From assembly GCA_013396755.1 (NCBI GenBank), contig VWZF01005175.1, forward strand, positions 186,001 through 250,000: a stretch of 64,000 bases of DNA, written 5' to 3'. The first letter of the stretch is position 1; every line of letters begins with the position of its first letter. Both the position numbers and the translations under genes were made by a program. This document shows, one piece after another, positions 13,739 to 28,816 of this stretch. The DNA is from Sclerurus mexicanus (lineage: Eukaryota; Chordata; Aves; Passeriformes; Furnariidae). Below the pieces are notes generated by a model. It did not search any database and was not told where the DNA came from. It saw only the letters and a program-made list of their open reading frames with translations.

Positions 13739-16700
13739 CTTTTTTGTTAGACTTCAAAAAACTTCTGAAAAGTAGCCTTGCTTGCTCATTTTAGCTGTAA
13801 AATAGAGCCTATATACTTTTCTTACACAGGAATCAAAAGCCATCTATCCCCACTACAAATATGTAAGGATCTAACTTATACCAAGGGTTTTGTCTGGTTT
13901 AGTGTAACAAAAAATGGATAGCTAGGGAATGGACAAAAACCCAGCAAGTAAAGTAGAAAGAGACTTTTTCTTAAGCAGAATACAAGGAGTTATGGCAGTG
14001 AAGTAGCAAGATGGAAAAAGAAAAACTCTCATCTTGAAAGTACTATTACAAGTTCCTTAGGATCCTTCAGGATAACACTGGAAGAAACTTTGCACATTGA
14101 AGTGGAAGAACTGAACATCAGTGAGACTGATGATCTTGTGAAGTGAAATACTTTGAACACATCTTGTCACTGAAATGAATTCCTGGCAATAATTTAAAAT
14201 CTGTCCCTGGTCTTCTAAATTTGCTCCATTTGACTTTGACACACAACATTGCCAAAAATTATATATTGATTACAGCATTTATATAGAAAAGTAAAGATTT
14301 CAACTTGAAAACTGAATTTTCTTTTATACCAATATCATCTCCCTAAGAGTAGAATGAAATTAGAAGTTTGAAAGAATGACTCAGTCATTTGCTCTGGATA
14401 TGTTCTTTTAAGTTATCTGAAGTTACAGATCTAAAATTTTATACTGTAAGTGTAAAAAAACCCAAGAGTCAACGCTAATGGAAATATTAAAAAAAAAAAT
14501 ACACTAGGTAGCATATTGCTTTTGTGTCTGAAAAGAACATTGCATTTTACTTGATGAAAATGCCAACCACAAACACACACAAAACCACAGCAAGATCTTA
14601 GAATCTGAGCAGCTACTGAAAATTACATGAAAAACTTGCAAGCCACGCTGTGTCATCCTAAAGTTTTGTCAAGTGAGTATTCACCAAAATCATCTAACCT
14701 TATCAAGAAAGCAGTAAAACTCCTAAAAGATAAAACTCTGTTGTAGAAGATAAAAACACCTGTCACAATCACTATCAACTTTATGGTTGAATGACTCAGA
14801 AAGGGAAGACTGCTAGAGCAGTTTTCCTCTGAGTAAAACTTAAGATTGCCTCTATATGCGAATCCATCTTCTATAAATACGTTTTAAATATTCTCAGAGC
14901 AGGGGGCGATTCTGTTTGAAACTCAAATACAATTTAGAGAAGAGAAGTGTTCTACAAAGATTTATTAAAAGCTAACAAAAGCTGGTTTGCTTAGTCTTGG
15001 GGATGTACCTAACGATAGACAGAGTAGTCCCAATGGCAATTTGTCTTGAGAAGTTCCGACCTCGCAAGAGGCTACAGTGAAAAATTTAATTACTTCTTTT
15101 ACCAGGAAATTATGTTTTTGAAGAGTGATTGAAATATCCAGGTTCAAACTCCATACATTTAGTACTTTGTTAGAAACAGAGATTTTCAGAAAACTTGAAA
15201 GATAAAGTGTAAACAGTAAAGCAAATTTAAAATATAATGTTGTATTTTGTCTACATGATCTGTTTGTACATATAAACAACACTAGGTTTTCCAAAATATG
15301 CTTATGAAAAGGTAAAGACTTCTCCTAACAGATCACTCAGGAGCATTAGTGGTATGTTCTCTCACACCTTCTCATCAATACCCTCATGCATCAGTAACCT
15401 GCTACTTACATTCATTTAATAGAGGTGCTCCTGTCATTGAAGAAGCTGGATTTTTTTTCTGAGACACACACAGCTTTCTGCTAGCCCGCAAATTCAGTAA
15501 GAGAAATGTACACTTAGGACAAAAAAAAATGCACAAAAACAGTACAACAAAATAAACTGGAATACGCAGGCGACAAAGAAATATAGTGCCACTAGCTCTG
15601 TGGCCAGACCACCACTCCAAAAATACATATAATCAAAGAAATCATTTTTTTCCCCTGACACTTCCTCATCTTTGTTTCATGTCATATATACATGCTTTGG
15701 AGCCCTGAAAGAAGTTCCTAAACCAGCAAATGAAAATACTGAAAAGATACACACTTGCAGACTAAAGAAGGAAAAAAAAGCACCCTGGAATATCAACTAG
15801 ATGCTGAAGTACAATTTACCTTTATTTTCATTACTGTGTGGTTCAAGAGGTCCAGTGTGAACTTAATTCATAATGCATTATTAGAAAGACAGGATCCAGA
15901 AGGAAAAACACAATAAGTGAAGACATTGAGATATACTGATAATCTTGAAGAATATGAATGAACCGTATTTCTTGACAAATTCAGATGGTGTTTGAGAACT
16001 TTAGGGGTACTGAACAGGGCTGAACAAAAAGACATTGGGTGGTTTCTTCAGTTTTTCAAAAAGTAGTACGTAAAGTGAACAAAGGACTCTCTAAGTGGCA
16101 AAGAAGCTTATACTTTTGCATAAAATGCAACCTCTAGGTAATAGGAACAGATGACATCACCGTTCAAGTTTATTTTCCAGTTGGGTTTTTCTTTATCTTT
16201 GCCTATATCAGCTTGTACCACCCATCTTCACAAGACATCCCAGAAAATCTAGACTAGTTAAATGTCGCATGGAGACTCCTGTTAGAAAAGTGGTGTGGCC
16301 TCACACATTTTGAGCAAAATCTATTTTGCAGTAATATACGAAAAGCAGGTCTCAACATGAAATACCAAAGCATGATCCAATTATGAAATTGAGCACATCT
16401 CAACTAATTTCCCAAATACAGTTTCAGAGTTTTAGTCTGCTTCAAAGTTCTTGTAGATTCCTTCTCTATTCTCTGAATCTTTGAAGACATTCTAGAGGAG
16501 TACATTTTACTTCATAACATATAAGCTCTACTCCTTCCCACTGCGATAAACTTCCTGAAAACATAGAGGCTCCATCCAGAGCTATTTCTCAGAAGAGCTG
16601 TCTCTTATTTACGCTTGTTACTGGTCTCCTTTGGTTTTCTTTGGACACTCCTATTTTGTCAACAGGCATAAAACTCAGGGCAGTTTCTCTGTTTTGCCTT

Positions 16701-17805
16701 GCTCTTCTGCTCTATCTGGGTTTTTATTTTTAAGCCATCAGACAAGACTCATTTTTTTAGAAAACAAATGAAGGAGGCACTTGCAGATAGAATTCACTGA
16801 ACAATCTCAAGAAAAGTGGACTGTATAATGAAGCTCAAGTTTGTGTCCATCAGAATAATTTTGATTCTATAATAGTGAACATGAGTACTGCATAAAACAA
16901 TCCCACAGGTTAAACCAAAATATTTCTACAGGTGGTTGCCAATAAATCTTGATTGCTGATAGAAAAGACTCAGACAGCAGGCAAGAAGAACTAGCAGATG
17001 CTGGCAATCATTTTAGCAAGCAGAATAATCTTCAAGGATCGTGAATTAGATAAGGAAGAATGTTATTATTTGCCATCTGTTACTGGTCTATTAGTATGTC
17101 AGCATCTGGTGCCACAGAAAGATCTTTGTGATATGAACACACAAAGCGAATTCAGACAGTTCTCTTCTGCTGAAAGGAATTCTGCCGAGGCTAAACATTA
17201 TAGGCCTTGCCACTGGTCAATTTGCTTAGTTTTACATGTATGCTATTTAAAGTTTGATAAAAATAGAACATAATAGAGTTCACCTCAATGATTAAATAGT
17301 ATAGTGTAATCAGTAAAAACTGAATAAGAATCCCACAAGGTTGGCATTAAAACTTTCTTTCAAATCAATTTAGGCTGTAATTTGTTTCCAAATGTCAGGC
17401 AGCAAATATCTAAGTTTGAGCAAAGCCAGTTGGTTTGAAAGTGTCTCAAACTGATCAATAGTAAAGTGGGGCACAGACCTGCCCCAGCCCAGGCTAGAAA
17501 TTTGCAGATATATTTTGTTGACAAAATACTACTTGCTCAATATTGTTACTCAGTGGCAGGATTATCTATGTTCCTGGGGATACTAAAGGATATTAAATAC
17601 ATTTAAGGTGCTAACAATTTCATATTCATGATATATTGCAAAAGATAACATGAAACTTCAATAATCATAAGGTGTTGGTGGATCCATATTAAATTGTGCA
17701 ACAACTGGAACAAGCTATACTGTCTTGTATTTATCTATTATGTAGAATGACACAACCCTTACATGCGAACCAACCTTGTTCAGCAGAGGCAATACATTAA
17801 TCTCA

Positions 17806-18042
<237 letters not shown>

Positions 18043-18643
18043 TCACAACCCTACATCAAAAACATAGGAATACCTCTGTTTGCATACCTCCTCACATTTT
18101 GTGCTTGGCAGTGGTTAATGGCACGTTCTCCTAATTTCAGTAACAAATTCCTAGCAAATATATAAGATCATATTCTAACTGAAGTAGCATAGAACATACT
18201 ATTTGTCCTGAAAAACCTACTAATCAGATATATTACAACAGGAAATAAAAAGAAAATAATAGTTTTCCTCTTAAGCCTGTTTCAAACCCAACAATGACCA
18301 ACCGCGATTTCTGCCGTGACATGAAGGGAGGCAGACCTTCCATTCTCTAAGTAGGGGATAATATTTTGAAAAGAAAACCATTCGCTAGCAATGACTGAAA
18401 CCCTCGAAAGAAACATCATGCAGTGAGAAAACTTCTCATAAGAAATCTCATGCAGGGAGTAAATACTTCTTATTCCATGAAGACATTATTTCAGCTACAA
18501 AAATTCCTGATGTAAGGTTTGTGCTGCAAAAGCTACAGGCCTCTCTGGAGGGAGTAAAGACAAAAGCACTAGAAACCACCACCTAAAGCCAATACTTCCT
18601 TTAAAACACATTCAGAGGGGAAAAATAAAAATTCAGTCCTTAG

Positions 18644-18656
18644 CCCCCCCCCCCCC
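18644..18656. repeat. Poly-C run (13 nt)
   Basis: Thirteen consecutive C on the plus strand, just left of the CR1 fragment that starts near 18690. Confidence 0.95.
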
Positions 18657-18689
18657 AGTATATTAGAGGGCATATCCCCCCTGAGGAAT

Positions 18690-19872
18690 GACTGGCCAAC
18701 TGGTAACAATGGATGAGGAGAAGGCTGAGGCACTCAACAATTTTTGCCTCAGTTGTCACTGGCAACCTCTTTTCCCACACTTCTTGAGCAGATGGACCTT
18801 GAGTCGGGGATTGGGGGAGCAAAGACAGGTGGACTGTTACGTGAATGTAGAATTGGCTGGACAGTTGCATCCAGGGCATCAATGGCACAATGTCCTGACT
18901 GACATCAGGGACAAGTGGTGCCCCTCAACGGTCCGCCCTGGGACCAGTGTCATTCAATGTCTTTATCAATGACAAAGAGATCCAGTGCACCCCCAGCAGA
19001 TTTGCAGACAACACCAAGATGAGTGGTGCAGCTGACACACCTGAAGGGTGGGATGCCATCCAGAGGGACACGGATACGCCTCAGAAGTGAGCCTGTGGGA
19101 ATCTCATGAGGTTTAAATACACCAAGTGCAAGTTGCTGCACCTGAATTAGGGAAACCCCTGCTATCAATACAGGCTGGGGATGAAGGGATTGAGAGCAGC
19201 CCTGCTGAGAAGGACTTGGGGATGCTGGTGGGTGAGAGGCTGGACATGGCCCAACAATGGGCACTTACAGCCCAGAAAGGTGATTGCATCCTGGGCTGCA
19301 TCCAAAGCAGCGTGGCCAGCAGGGCAAGGGAGGGGATTCTGAGTCTCTACTCTGCCCTTGTGAGACCCCACCTGGAATACTGTGTCCATCTCTCTGGTCC
19401 TCAGCATGGAAAGATATGGACCTGTTGGACGGAGTGCAGAGGAGGGCCACAAAAACGATCAGAGAGATGGAACACCTCTCCTATGAAGACAGGCTGGAAG
19501 AGCCTGGATTGTTTAGCTTGAAGAAAAGGACGCTCCAGGGAGACCTTACCGTGGCCTTAAAGGGGGCTGTAAGAAAGATGGGGACAAACCTTTTAGCAGG
19601 GCTTGTCATGATAGGACAAGGGGTAATGGTTTTAAACTAAAAGAGGTAGATATAGACTAGATGTAAGGAAGAGATTTCTTACAATAATAGTGTGAAACAC
19701 TAGAACAGGTTGCCCAGAGAGGTGGCAGATGCCTGATCTTTTAAGGTCAGGTCAGGTGGGATGGGGCTCAGAGCAACCCAATGTAGTTGAAGATGTCTCT
19801 GCTCATTGCGGGGTTTGGACGAGATGGCATTTAAAGGTTGTTTCCAAACCAATCTATTCTATGATTCTATTT
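18690..19872 (+). mobile_element. CR1 LINE fragment with part of reverse transcriptase ORF2
   Basis: A 5'-truncated, decayed CR1 copy antisense to GPHN. It starts near QLVTMDEEKAEALNNF (finger-side region), skips much of the RT, then shows a palm piece where the usual FADD catalytic motif reads FADN (19001-19012). After that come IESSPAEKDLGMLVGERLDM, ILGCIQSSVASRAREGIL, SALVRPHLEYCV and the SYEDRLEEPGLFSLKKR region, spread over several frames. It ends in the bird-type tail ATTCTATGATTCTAT at 19857-19871. A run of 13 C lies about 30 bp before the 5' end. Confidence 0.92.
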
Positions 19873-20460
19873 CTAAGCTGGAATTTTAGTGACAGATCCT
19901 TTAGCTGGTGAAACAAACGTAATTACATCAACTTACAACAGTGAGAAAGCATTCTTTTTTTCAGTTATAAAAGTGAATCTATCAGGAATTTTTATCTTCT
20001 GTACCTTCTGTTCAGTTTTGAAGAAAAGACATAGAGGAAGGAATTCGAGAACAAAGCTTTTCTTAGCTCTAATATGCTGTGTCTTAGAAAGTTTGTTGGT
20101 TCTTATTACTATTATTTGGGCCCAGCCGTGTAGCTATCATCCCAGCTTTATAATTGACTAGATTACTATTTTAACACAATGATATATTTATTTAATTAGT
20201 GTAAACTATTAAGACAGAGAAATGATAAATACCTCAGATAAGAGAAGTGATCTCTAACATTAATTCTACAACACAAAATGCAGTAGATTCCACTATAACA
20301 CACTCTTTACAAAGGCTTATTCTGGTTTTGTTTTCACTATTTTAACCCCTTCCTTTTTCAGAGGCAGCAATTCTACAAGATCACTTTGCTCTCACTTCCT
20401 GCAATTCACTTTTCTATCACAACAAACCAAAATGTGTAGACATTCAGATCTTTGAAGGGA

Positions 20461-20476
20461 TATATATACACACACA
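20461..20476. repeat. Short TA/CA compound microsatellite
   Basis: TATATATACACACACA, an alternating pyrimidine-purine tract. Confidence 0.88.
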
Positions 20477-22972
20477 GATCTTAGGATCTTTCTCCTCATT
20501 AAGAATTTCTTAGTTCAGCCTGATGTTCAAGCTCCAAGTGAACCACCAAAAGAACCCCTGTGTCTGGGGCAAATGGCCACAGCAGACAAAAGGAAGCAAG
20601 AAATGAAGATCCAGTGACAAGCAAAATCACTAATGTTGGCCATTTCCAGAGAGCATGTTTTTTTTAAAATGGAGATGCTGTTACCCAGTCTGCATCTAGG
20701 CATTTTGAGCATTCTTGTCTCGTAAGACTTGAGGGCAAACAGAAGCCACCGGGAAGTATCTCCTTCCAGGAACAAGCTTGAATCCTAGGTTGAATCCTTT
20801 ATGTGTTGCATTCTCGGGACATAAGACAGCTTTGCTGCTTGTCTTGATGTAGTTAAAATGACCAATCTTAATACTCACATCATTAAATACCATTTTTTAA
20901 TGTCATTTCCCACTCCCTCAACTTCCTTGGTTCCCATCCATAAATAACACCTATGTCTAACTTAGCAACCTTGACGCAGACATACTGGGTTTTACTTAGG
21001 GGATTTTATTTCACCATATCACCCTCCTCCACACATTAAGAGTCTCTCATGTTTATAACCTGTTTATAAGCTGTGTGAAAACAGATCTTGTTCTCAGTGT
21101 GCCACCAACTGCCTCCTTTCTGCTTCACTGCTGTGTTTCTAGACTAACAGGGTTTTTTTGCCAGTCAATTTCTGTCAGCATTTAAAAATCTTAAGACACA
21201 ATAAAATCAATAGTCTAAAGTCTTCAAATAAGACATCTTTTTGTTACACTCCTCTGATCCAAAGCTGCACACATCTTGACATGGTTGTGTACGGTTCCAT
21301 TACCCTTTTGTACACTCCATCGCTCCACAACACAAATAACAACATTGCTTTTGCCAGTGATACCAGGTCTCTCTAGGTTTACTCCGGTTACTCTAGGGTA
21401 ACCAGATAATCCATTTTGTCTCATGCCCTTCAGGCAAGAAACATTTTATTTTTATTGCCCACCATATTGATCAATCATTGCTTCTACAATTCTATCTGAT
21501 ATCACCTTTTTCATAACAAAAATCCTCTCTCTTTAACAAAGTGACTGACATAATCGCAGTTCCCACTGAACTGCATGTGTAGTACTAATCTTTACCTGTG
21601 AGAAAATTCAAATTTAAGTAAAATTTCAGCCAGGACATTAGTCAGAAAAAGAAGCTGGAGATAAGGGAAAAGATGATCACAGGCATTTAATTCCAATGAG
21701 AATTATTGCCAAATCACTACCTTTATATAAAACACAATCACTGTAAAATAATTCATATATAAACCTATCTAGAACTCTTAAGTTCTAGGAAAAACTCTCA
21801 CTGAGAGAATTAAGTCAGTTCACAGTTGCTAATTTTGCTCTTTTTCTAATATGAAAGTGGAATGTCCTGTATTGCTAAAAGCAGCAGTAATATTATCTTT
21901 AAACCACTACAACCTGCTGAATTCAGAACAGGTACTATTATGTGTACTGCATAAACAGAAATATATACAAATATAATGTGATATGGAGAATGTCTCCTTT
22001 TTCTCACCTACATTTAGTAAGCTTTTTTTTCCTTTTAAAATTAAAAAAAATTAAATTTAGGCAGTTTAAGTCTCTAATCAAGGCAACCTCTTCTTAACCC
22101 TGTTAAAGAGATTAATAAATCCAGAAAAAATATCTGTGTTTTCTGGAGTATAGAAACCTGCAATAAAGAAGGGCAGGAATATTATTGCATTTTGGAGAGA
22201 TTCTTTTTTAAAACTTTCACAGAGTCACACTCTATTTATGATGTCTCCTCCTAAAATATTTTACTCATTTTCCAGTTTCAAATAAATTTCATAGAGGGTA
22301 GAGATCTCAAAACTCTAAATGGGGTACAAAACACTTCTTAGTTCAGTGAAAACAGTTTCTGTTTGCACCAGCTGGAATGGAAAACCTGTTGTAACACACT
22401 GACAGAAATGAATGAGAAATGAATGAAGTGACAGAGAAAGATGTTCAGTCTATCCATCAGTTACTGCTTCTACAAATTTCATCTGACCTGACCTTTCTGT
22501 GAAGTACTTCTATATCAGTTTAAATATTTGTGTTTTCAGACAAGAGAATTAAGCATTGACAGAAAGGGGTAAAAAGATATGAGTTCTTTATTCTCTTCTG
22601 CCCAGGACAGGAACAAAGATTAAGATTGACAGTGCTGGTGAGGTAAGAAACCAATCAAGTAGACAGTAATTAGAATGAGTGTTATACAAGAGAAAAAAAG
22701 TCTTAAAAACACAGCTTAAAAAACACCAATAACCTGCTGAAAACTAACAACCTTCTGCTCCGAGTTTCAAGATCTGATTGGGATTATAGAGTGCATAAAA
22801 AAATAGCTTGAGTAACCTGCAAAAGGGCACTGAAACATCTTAATTTTGTGCTTCAGAGAGGCTAAAATCACTGTCCTACTGACACTGAAGAATAGGGTAC
22901 AAATTCTAATTTAGTAACCTCAACTCCAAACAAATAAACTACCGGAATAAATGGGTGTATGTGTAGGATAAG

Positions 22973-22986
22973 GCTATATATATAGC
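22973..22986. repeat. 14-bp perfect palindrome
   Basis: GCTATATATATAGC is its own reverse complement. Probably incidental in AT-rich intron. Confidence 0.9.
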
Positions 22987-23668
22987 TTTATATGCAGGTG
23001 TGTGAACTTCAAAGTCTTCACATTTCCTAAGGGACTTTTCAAGAGACATAGAATCATGGTTTAAATACAGAAGTGTTAGACTATTTGCCTACATTGAAAT
23101 AGTTGTCTACTATTCACTAAAATCCAGTAATTTATTATAAGTCCACTGTACTCTGACTCTTGAAGTCTCCTGTTTTTGAGAAATTCTAAACAGAAAACAC
23201 AAATGAAGGAGAAACTCCAAGTGAAAAAAGCAAACTATGAACACTCAGTGCAAATGCTGTACTGTGTTGACAAAAAAAGCTATTGAGAGGAAAGCAGCAA
23301 AGCAAGGCAAACAAAGGGGAGAAAGTTACAATTTCATAGCTCTAAAGCAGTAATTTTAGGAGATTATTTTAATTATATTCAATTATTGAGTATATTAGAT
23401 GATAAAGCCTATGACTAATCAGAAACACAGGCTTTATAGCAATTATCATCTCAGCAGCTAAATGATTCAGACAAAACACATGAGCTTTACCTTCTTTAGC
23501 CCTATATCTTAAACAGGTATTTTCTGCAGCATGTGCCCTAAGAGATGGCACTGATGTGTCTTTGTTAGAAGAAAACACATAACACCGCCTGTTCACACAC
23601 AGACTAGGAGGCAGGCAGCGTATTTTTAGCAACTGTTAGTGCAAAAGCCTCTTGAAAGTGTCTCTTAC

Positions 23669-23776
23669 CAGCTCTGCTGCACTGCCTGCTGCGTGATGGC
23701 AATAACTGATGAGACCAGGGATGGGCTGTTCACCTTTTGCCATGATAACAGCTGAGCTGGTGTAGGATGGATGCTT
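23669..23776 (-). CDS. GPHN: GPHN alternative cassette exon (C3-like), 36 codons
   Basis: Between the exons for residues 153-243 and 244-288, the minus strand holds a 108-nt open exon with a TGCATTAG acceptor and a CTG|GTAAGA donor. It is phase 0 at both ends, so it can be included or skipped without changing frame. It encodes a peptide starting [17 protein letters not shown], with the core [17 protein letters not shown], ending AEL. Length, position (after Lys243) and core match the gephyrin C3 cassette as I remember it from mammals ([23 protein letters not shown]); roughly two thirds of residues agree. C3 is reported to be kept in liver and glia and skipped in neurons. The upstream polypyrimidine tract is poor, as expected for a regulated exon. 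Divergence is clearly higher than in the flanking exons. Confidence 0.87.
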
Positions 23777-25296
<1,520 letters not shown>

Positions 25297-26049
25297 CTAT
25301 GCACAACAAGAAGAGAAACGACTATGAGAAGTTACCTGCAGAAGTAAATAGGGCTTTTTCAGACTTACTCGTAAAATATATTTGGGATTCAGATGTGTCT
25401 TTTCACTCAACCATAAATAAAACCTTACATGCCCTATGCAATTGCTTATAGAAGGTGAAAACATACACTCACAAAGAGAGCTGCTGACTGTTCTACACAT
25501 TTTTGTCTTTTTTCATGAAAATACAGTAAATTGCACAACAGGGCTACTGTAATTAAGCTAATATTGTATTAAAACTTCAGAAAACAACAGTTAAATTTTC
25601 ATGAATACATAATGCAGAAAACAGTTCACAGCAGCTGGCAGAACGCTACAAAAATGCAGAATAAAAACATTAACTATATCCCTGCAGGGATATTAGCTTC
25701 AAATCACTTCTATTATGCTCCCTCACAATTAGAGAACAATTCATAAGGGTTTCCATAATTATACTTTTATATAATTATACCCTTTTTTTTCATGGACTTA
25801 TCCTATATATTGGAAGAATGACAAACTACACTGATGTCATTACAATGCTATGCAAATCAGAAAAAAATGGCTCATAAATAATCTACTTTTCAAACCTCTC
25901 CTTGCTCTATGATCTTAAAAATGATTAGAAATTTTACATGGCTGGAAAAAGCAAAAATGCAGATGCCATGCAATTGTTCTTGTTCCATAATGGGCATACA
26001 CATATACAGCTCCCTATGCTGCTAAAATATGCTGACATTTCATCAACTC

Positions 26050-26410
26050 AAAGAGGAACCCCCGGACGTCATGACCTGCAGCTGCCTGCTCAGATCAGGG
26101 TCAATATGAAATTCAGAAGGGCTTCTTAGGGCTTTGTTCAGTAAAGTCTTGAAAAAAAAATCCAAGAACAAATACTCCACAACCCTTCTTGACAACCTGT
26201 TCTAATGCTTAATGAGCGTATTTGTTGTGGGTTTTTCTTTGTTTGTGTGACTGGGTTTTGTTTTGTATTGTTTCTCCATTTCTTTTTATCCAGCTCGAAG
26301 CTACCTTCTTCAATTCATGACTAATGTATCTCATTCTCCTGCCAGGCACCTTGGTTAAAAGTTTTCTTCGTGTCATCTGAGCAGACTGCATATAAACATT
26401 AAATGATGGG
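26050..26410 (-). mobile_element. Diverged CR1 LINE 3' fragment
   Basis: Reading the plus strand, the order of words matches the reverse complement of a CR1 3' region: a CAGGGTCAA segment, AAAGTCTTGAAA, ACTCCACAACCCTTCTTG, CAACCTGTTCTAATGCTTAA, and later TTCAATTCATGACTAATG and CTGCCAGGCACCTTG. Divergence is higher than in the other copies and a T-rich insertion lies near 26220-26290. The borders are approximate. Same orientation as GPHN. Confidence 0.68.
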
Positions 26411-28798
26411 AAAATACGGCAGGGTCACGAGAATGAATTGCCATGGCAATGCAGTCAAGGAACACACACGTTGACAGACAAAGCTGGCAATTATTCCTTT
26501 TGTTGTACTTCATTTTCAGCTTTGTTTGAAGTATAAAGGAAGGTTTTAAAAAATGTATTCTGAAATTTTAGAGTATCCAGAAAATAAATAATGATAAGAA
26601 TTTCATAAATAGATACTGAAATAAATTATTTTCAATAAATGAAAATGACTACCTGGAGAAAATAAAGAACAAAGCACCCATCAGGAATTCCTGGCGTTTA
26701 TATATGCCTCTTCGTAAGTAAAACAAACACCATTTCCTCAAAGCTTCTAAATAAGAACACATCTTTCAGTTACTCCTTTAAGAGCAATGAATGATAAGTT
26801 AGACCACCTCGCAGATTTATAAATTCTTTAAACATTCAGTTTGGTACTGTGAAGAACTGGAGTAAACTGGATGAGTACAAGATGCTGTATACAATGACTG
26901 AATATTAAAACATATTTGTAAAAATAAAAAAAATTAAAAAAGACTTACTACCTAACTGCAAACTGCAGAGTTACTGCGCCTCCACAGTATTACTTTTTAA
27001 ATGGTTTAAAAACTGAAGCACACAACCACCATTACTTCAGCAAAAACGCAGACCCCGAGTGATAAACAAGGAGAACCAGCTCTGAACTGACCAATAACTG
27101 CGACAAAGCACATCAATAATTGGCTCATTAGAGAAGCCTGTTCCCCACTGCTGCCCCTGCAACAGAGCCTTGCTGGTTTAACTGTTGATGCCTCAGTGCC
27201 CAGTGACTACTCTAAAAGCTCGTGTTATCTGTGGAACTCACTGCTTTAGGCAATTGTACCACAATTACAAAAACTGCCACACAGCAAATGGTTTTAAGAA
27301 GCGTCCAGTAATTTCACACTTTGCCCTCTTTCGTAACATCTTTGGCAAGGCTAAAGAAGAAAAAAATCAGAAAAAATGGAAATATTCTACAGATGTGGAT
27401 TGTGCGGTACACGCCACACAAAGGTTCTCTGGAGAAAACATGGCATGCAGCTCACTTTTGAGATTAAGCACTCACACTGCTGTCTTTAGTATTTCAATAT
27501 CTAATTAAAGAAATATGTAGACTGCTGCAATTTCATAGCTTAATATAAGTTTCTCATATGATCATATTTATACAATGAAATTAGCAACTCATAAAAGAGA
27601 AAAATTAGAGAAATTCCTGGTAACAATCTGTCCTTTTTGGTTCTTGAGATTCAGCATGTTAGGGGATAATTTTCTCTACTATTCAGCTTAAAAATCTTTG
27701 CTGAAATCTAATACTTTAAAGATGCTTTGTATTAAAATAAATTGTGACAGGACAGAGTATCATCATGACAGGAACAAATAAAGCATCAGTTTATCAAAAG
27801 CTTACTTGTATAATGCAATCATATGACATTTTTTTCTTTTCCAGCAGAATTACCTTTTTTATTACTTACCCTATATCAAACTATTGTTGAAATACCTATT
27901 AACACTTTTTTATTTCTTTTCCTCATTCCCTTTCTGCAATTTATCTGCCTTCACAGTCTGATTGCCTCAGGACAGAAAACGACAATTGCTTCTGTACCTG
28001 GCATGTTAGCAGTGCTACTAAACATAATAAAATCCATCAGAGATTGTAGGCTCTTTCATCTCTTCCACAATTCAACAAAAGAAGGACTCACTTCTGAAAG
28101 AATCTTCTTCCTGGTGCACCAGTACTTTAACATGTGGGACCCGCTGCTGTGTTAAATACATGTTCATCCCTATGACTGCCCACACACCACTGGAAGAATT
28201 TCAAGAAGGTATACTCCCACCTTAGCATCCTTCGATGCCTGTTACATGTTTTGAAGACTTTTAAATGTCTTTTTAATAACATTCCCATGAAATTTCCTAA
28301 AAAAGGAGGCTCTAAGGAATGGTAGGATCACAGGAGGGCTTACTGAATCCTTGAACTGAAACATGTTGACAATATATCTGAAAACCTATGGTGGCTGCTC
28401 GGGATCAGAGTATTCAAAACATGTTCTCTTCAACTTCCAGGTGACAGCCCAGATAAATGCTGTTTACTGATCTCAAGAGAGAAGTCTTTCAAGAAACAGT
28501 GACTTCAGGGCTGTGCTGTTAAACACATTAGTACTGAATCCTTTGTGACTGGGTACTACTAGTTCAGAAAAAATCTACCACATGTGCATTTGTGAGAGGC
28601 CAGAGGTAAAGACATTTTTTAACAAAGCCACTGGCATAGTCTGAGCCCTGAAGAAATAGATTCTTGTGATGGGGGAATCTACCTTAGCAGTTTTGTATCA
28701 GGTTGTACAGCCCACTATTCAGCTTAGCAGTATTTGTGTGAAGACTGTTCTCCTATCAGCCAATGACACAGGAATTAATGAAGGATCTAGCCCTACTA

Positions 28799-28816
28799 AC
28801 ACACACACACATACAC
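28799..28816. repeat. Short (AC)n microsatellite
   Basis: Six AC units followed by ATACAC. Confidence 0.9.

Noticed and set aside
19126..19640. Open frames of 131 and 118 codons
   Set aside because: Remains of the C-terminal part of CR1 ORF2 broken across frames.
23045..23090. Possible CR1 tail (CATAGAATCATGGTTTAAAT)
   Set aside because: Only the first 17 or so bases resemble a CR1 end; the following sequence does not continue the element.
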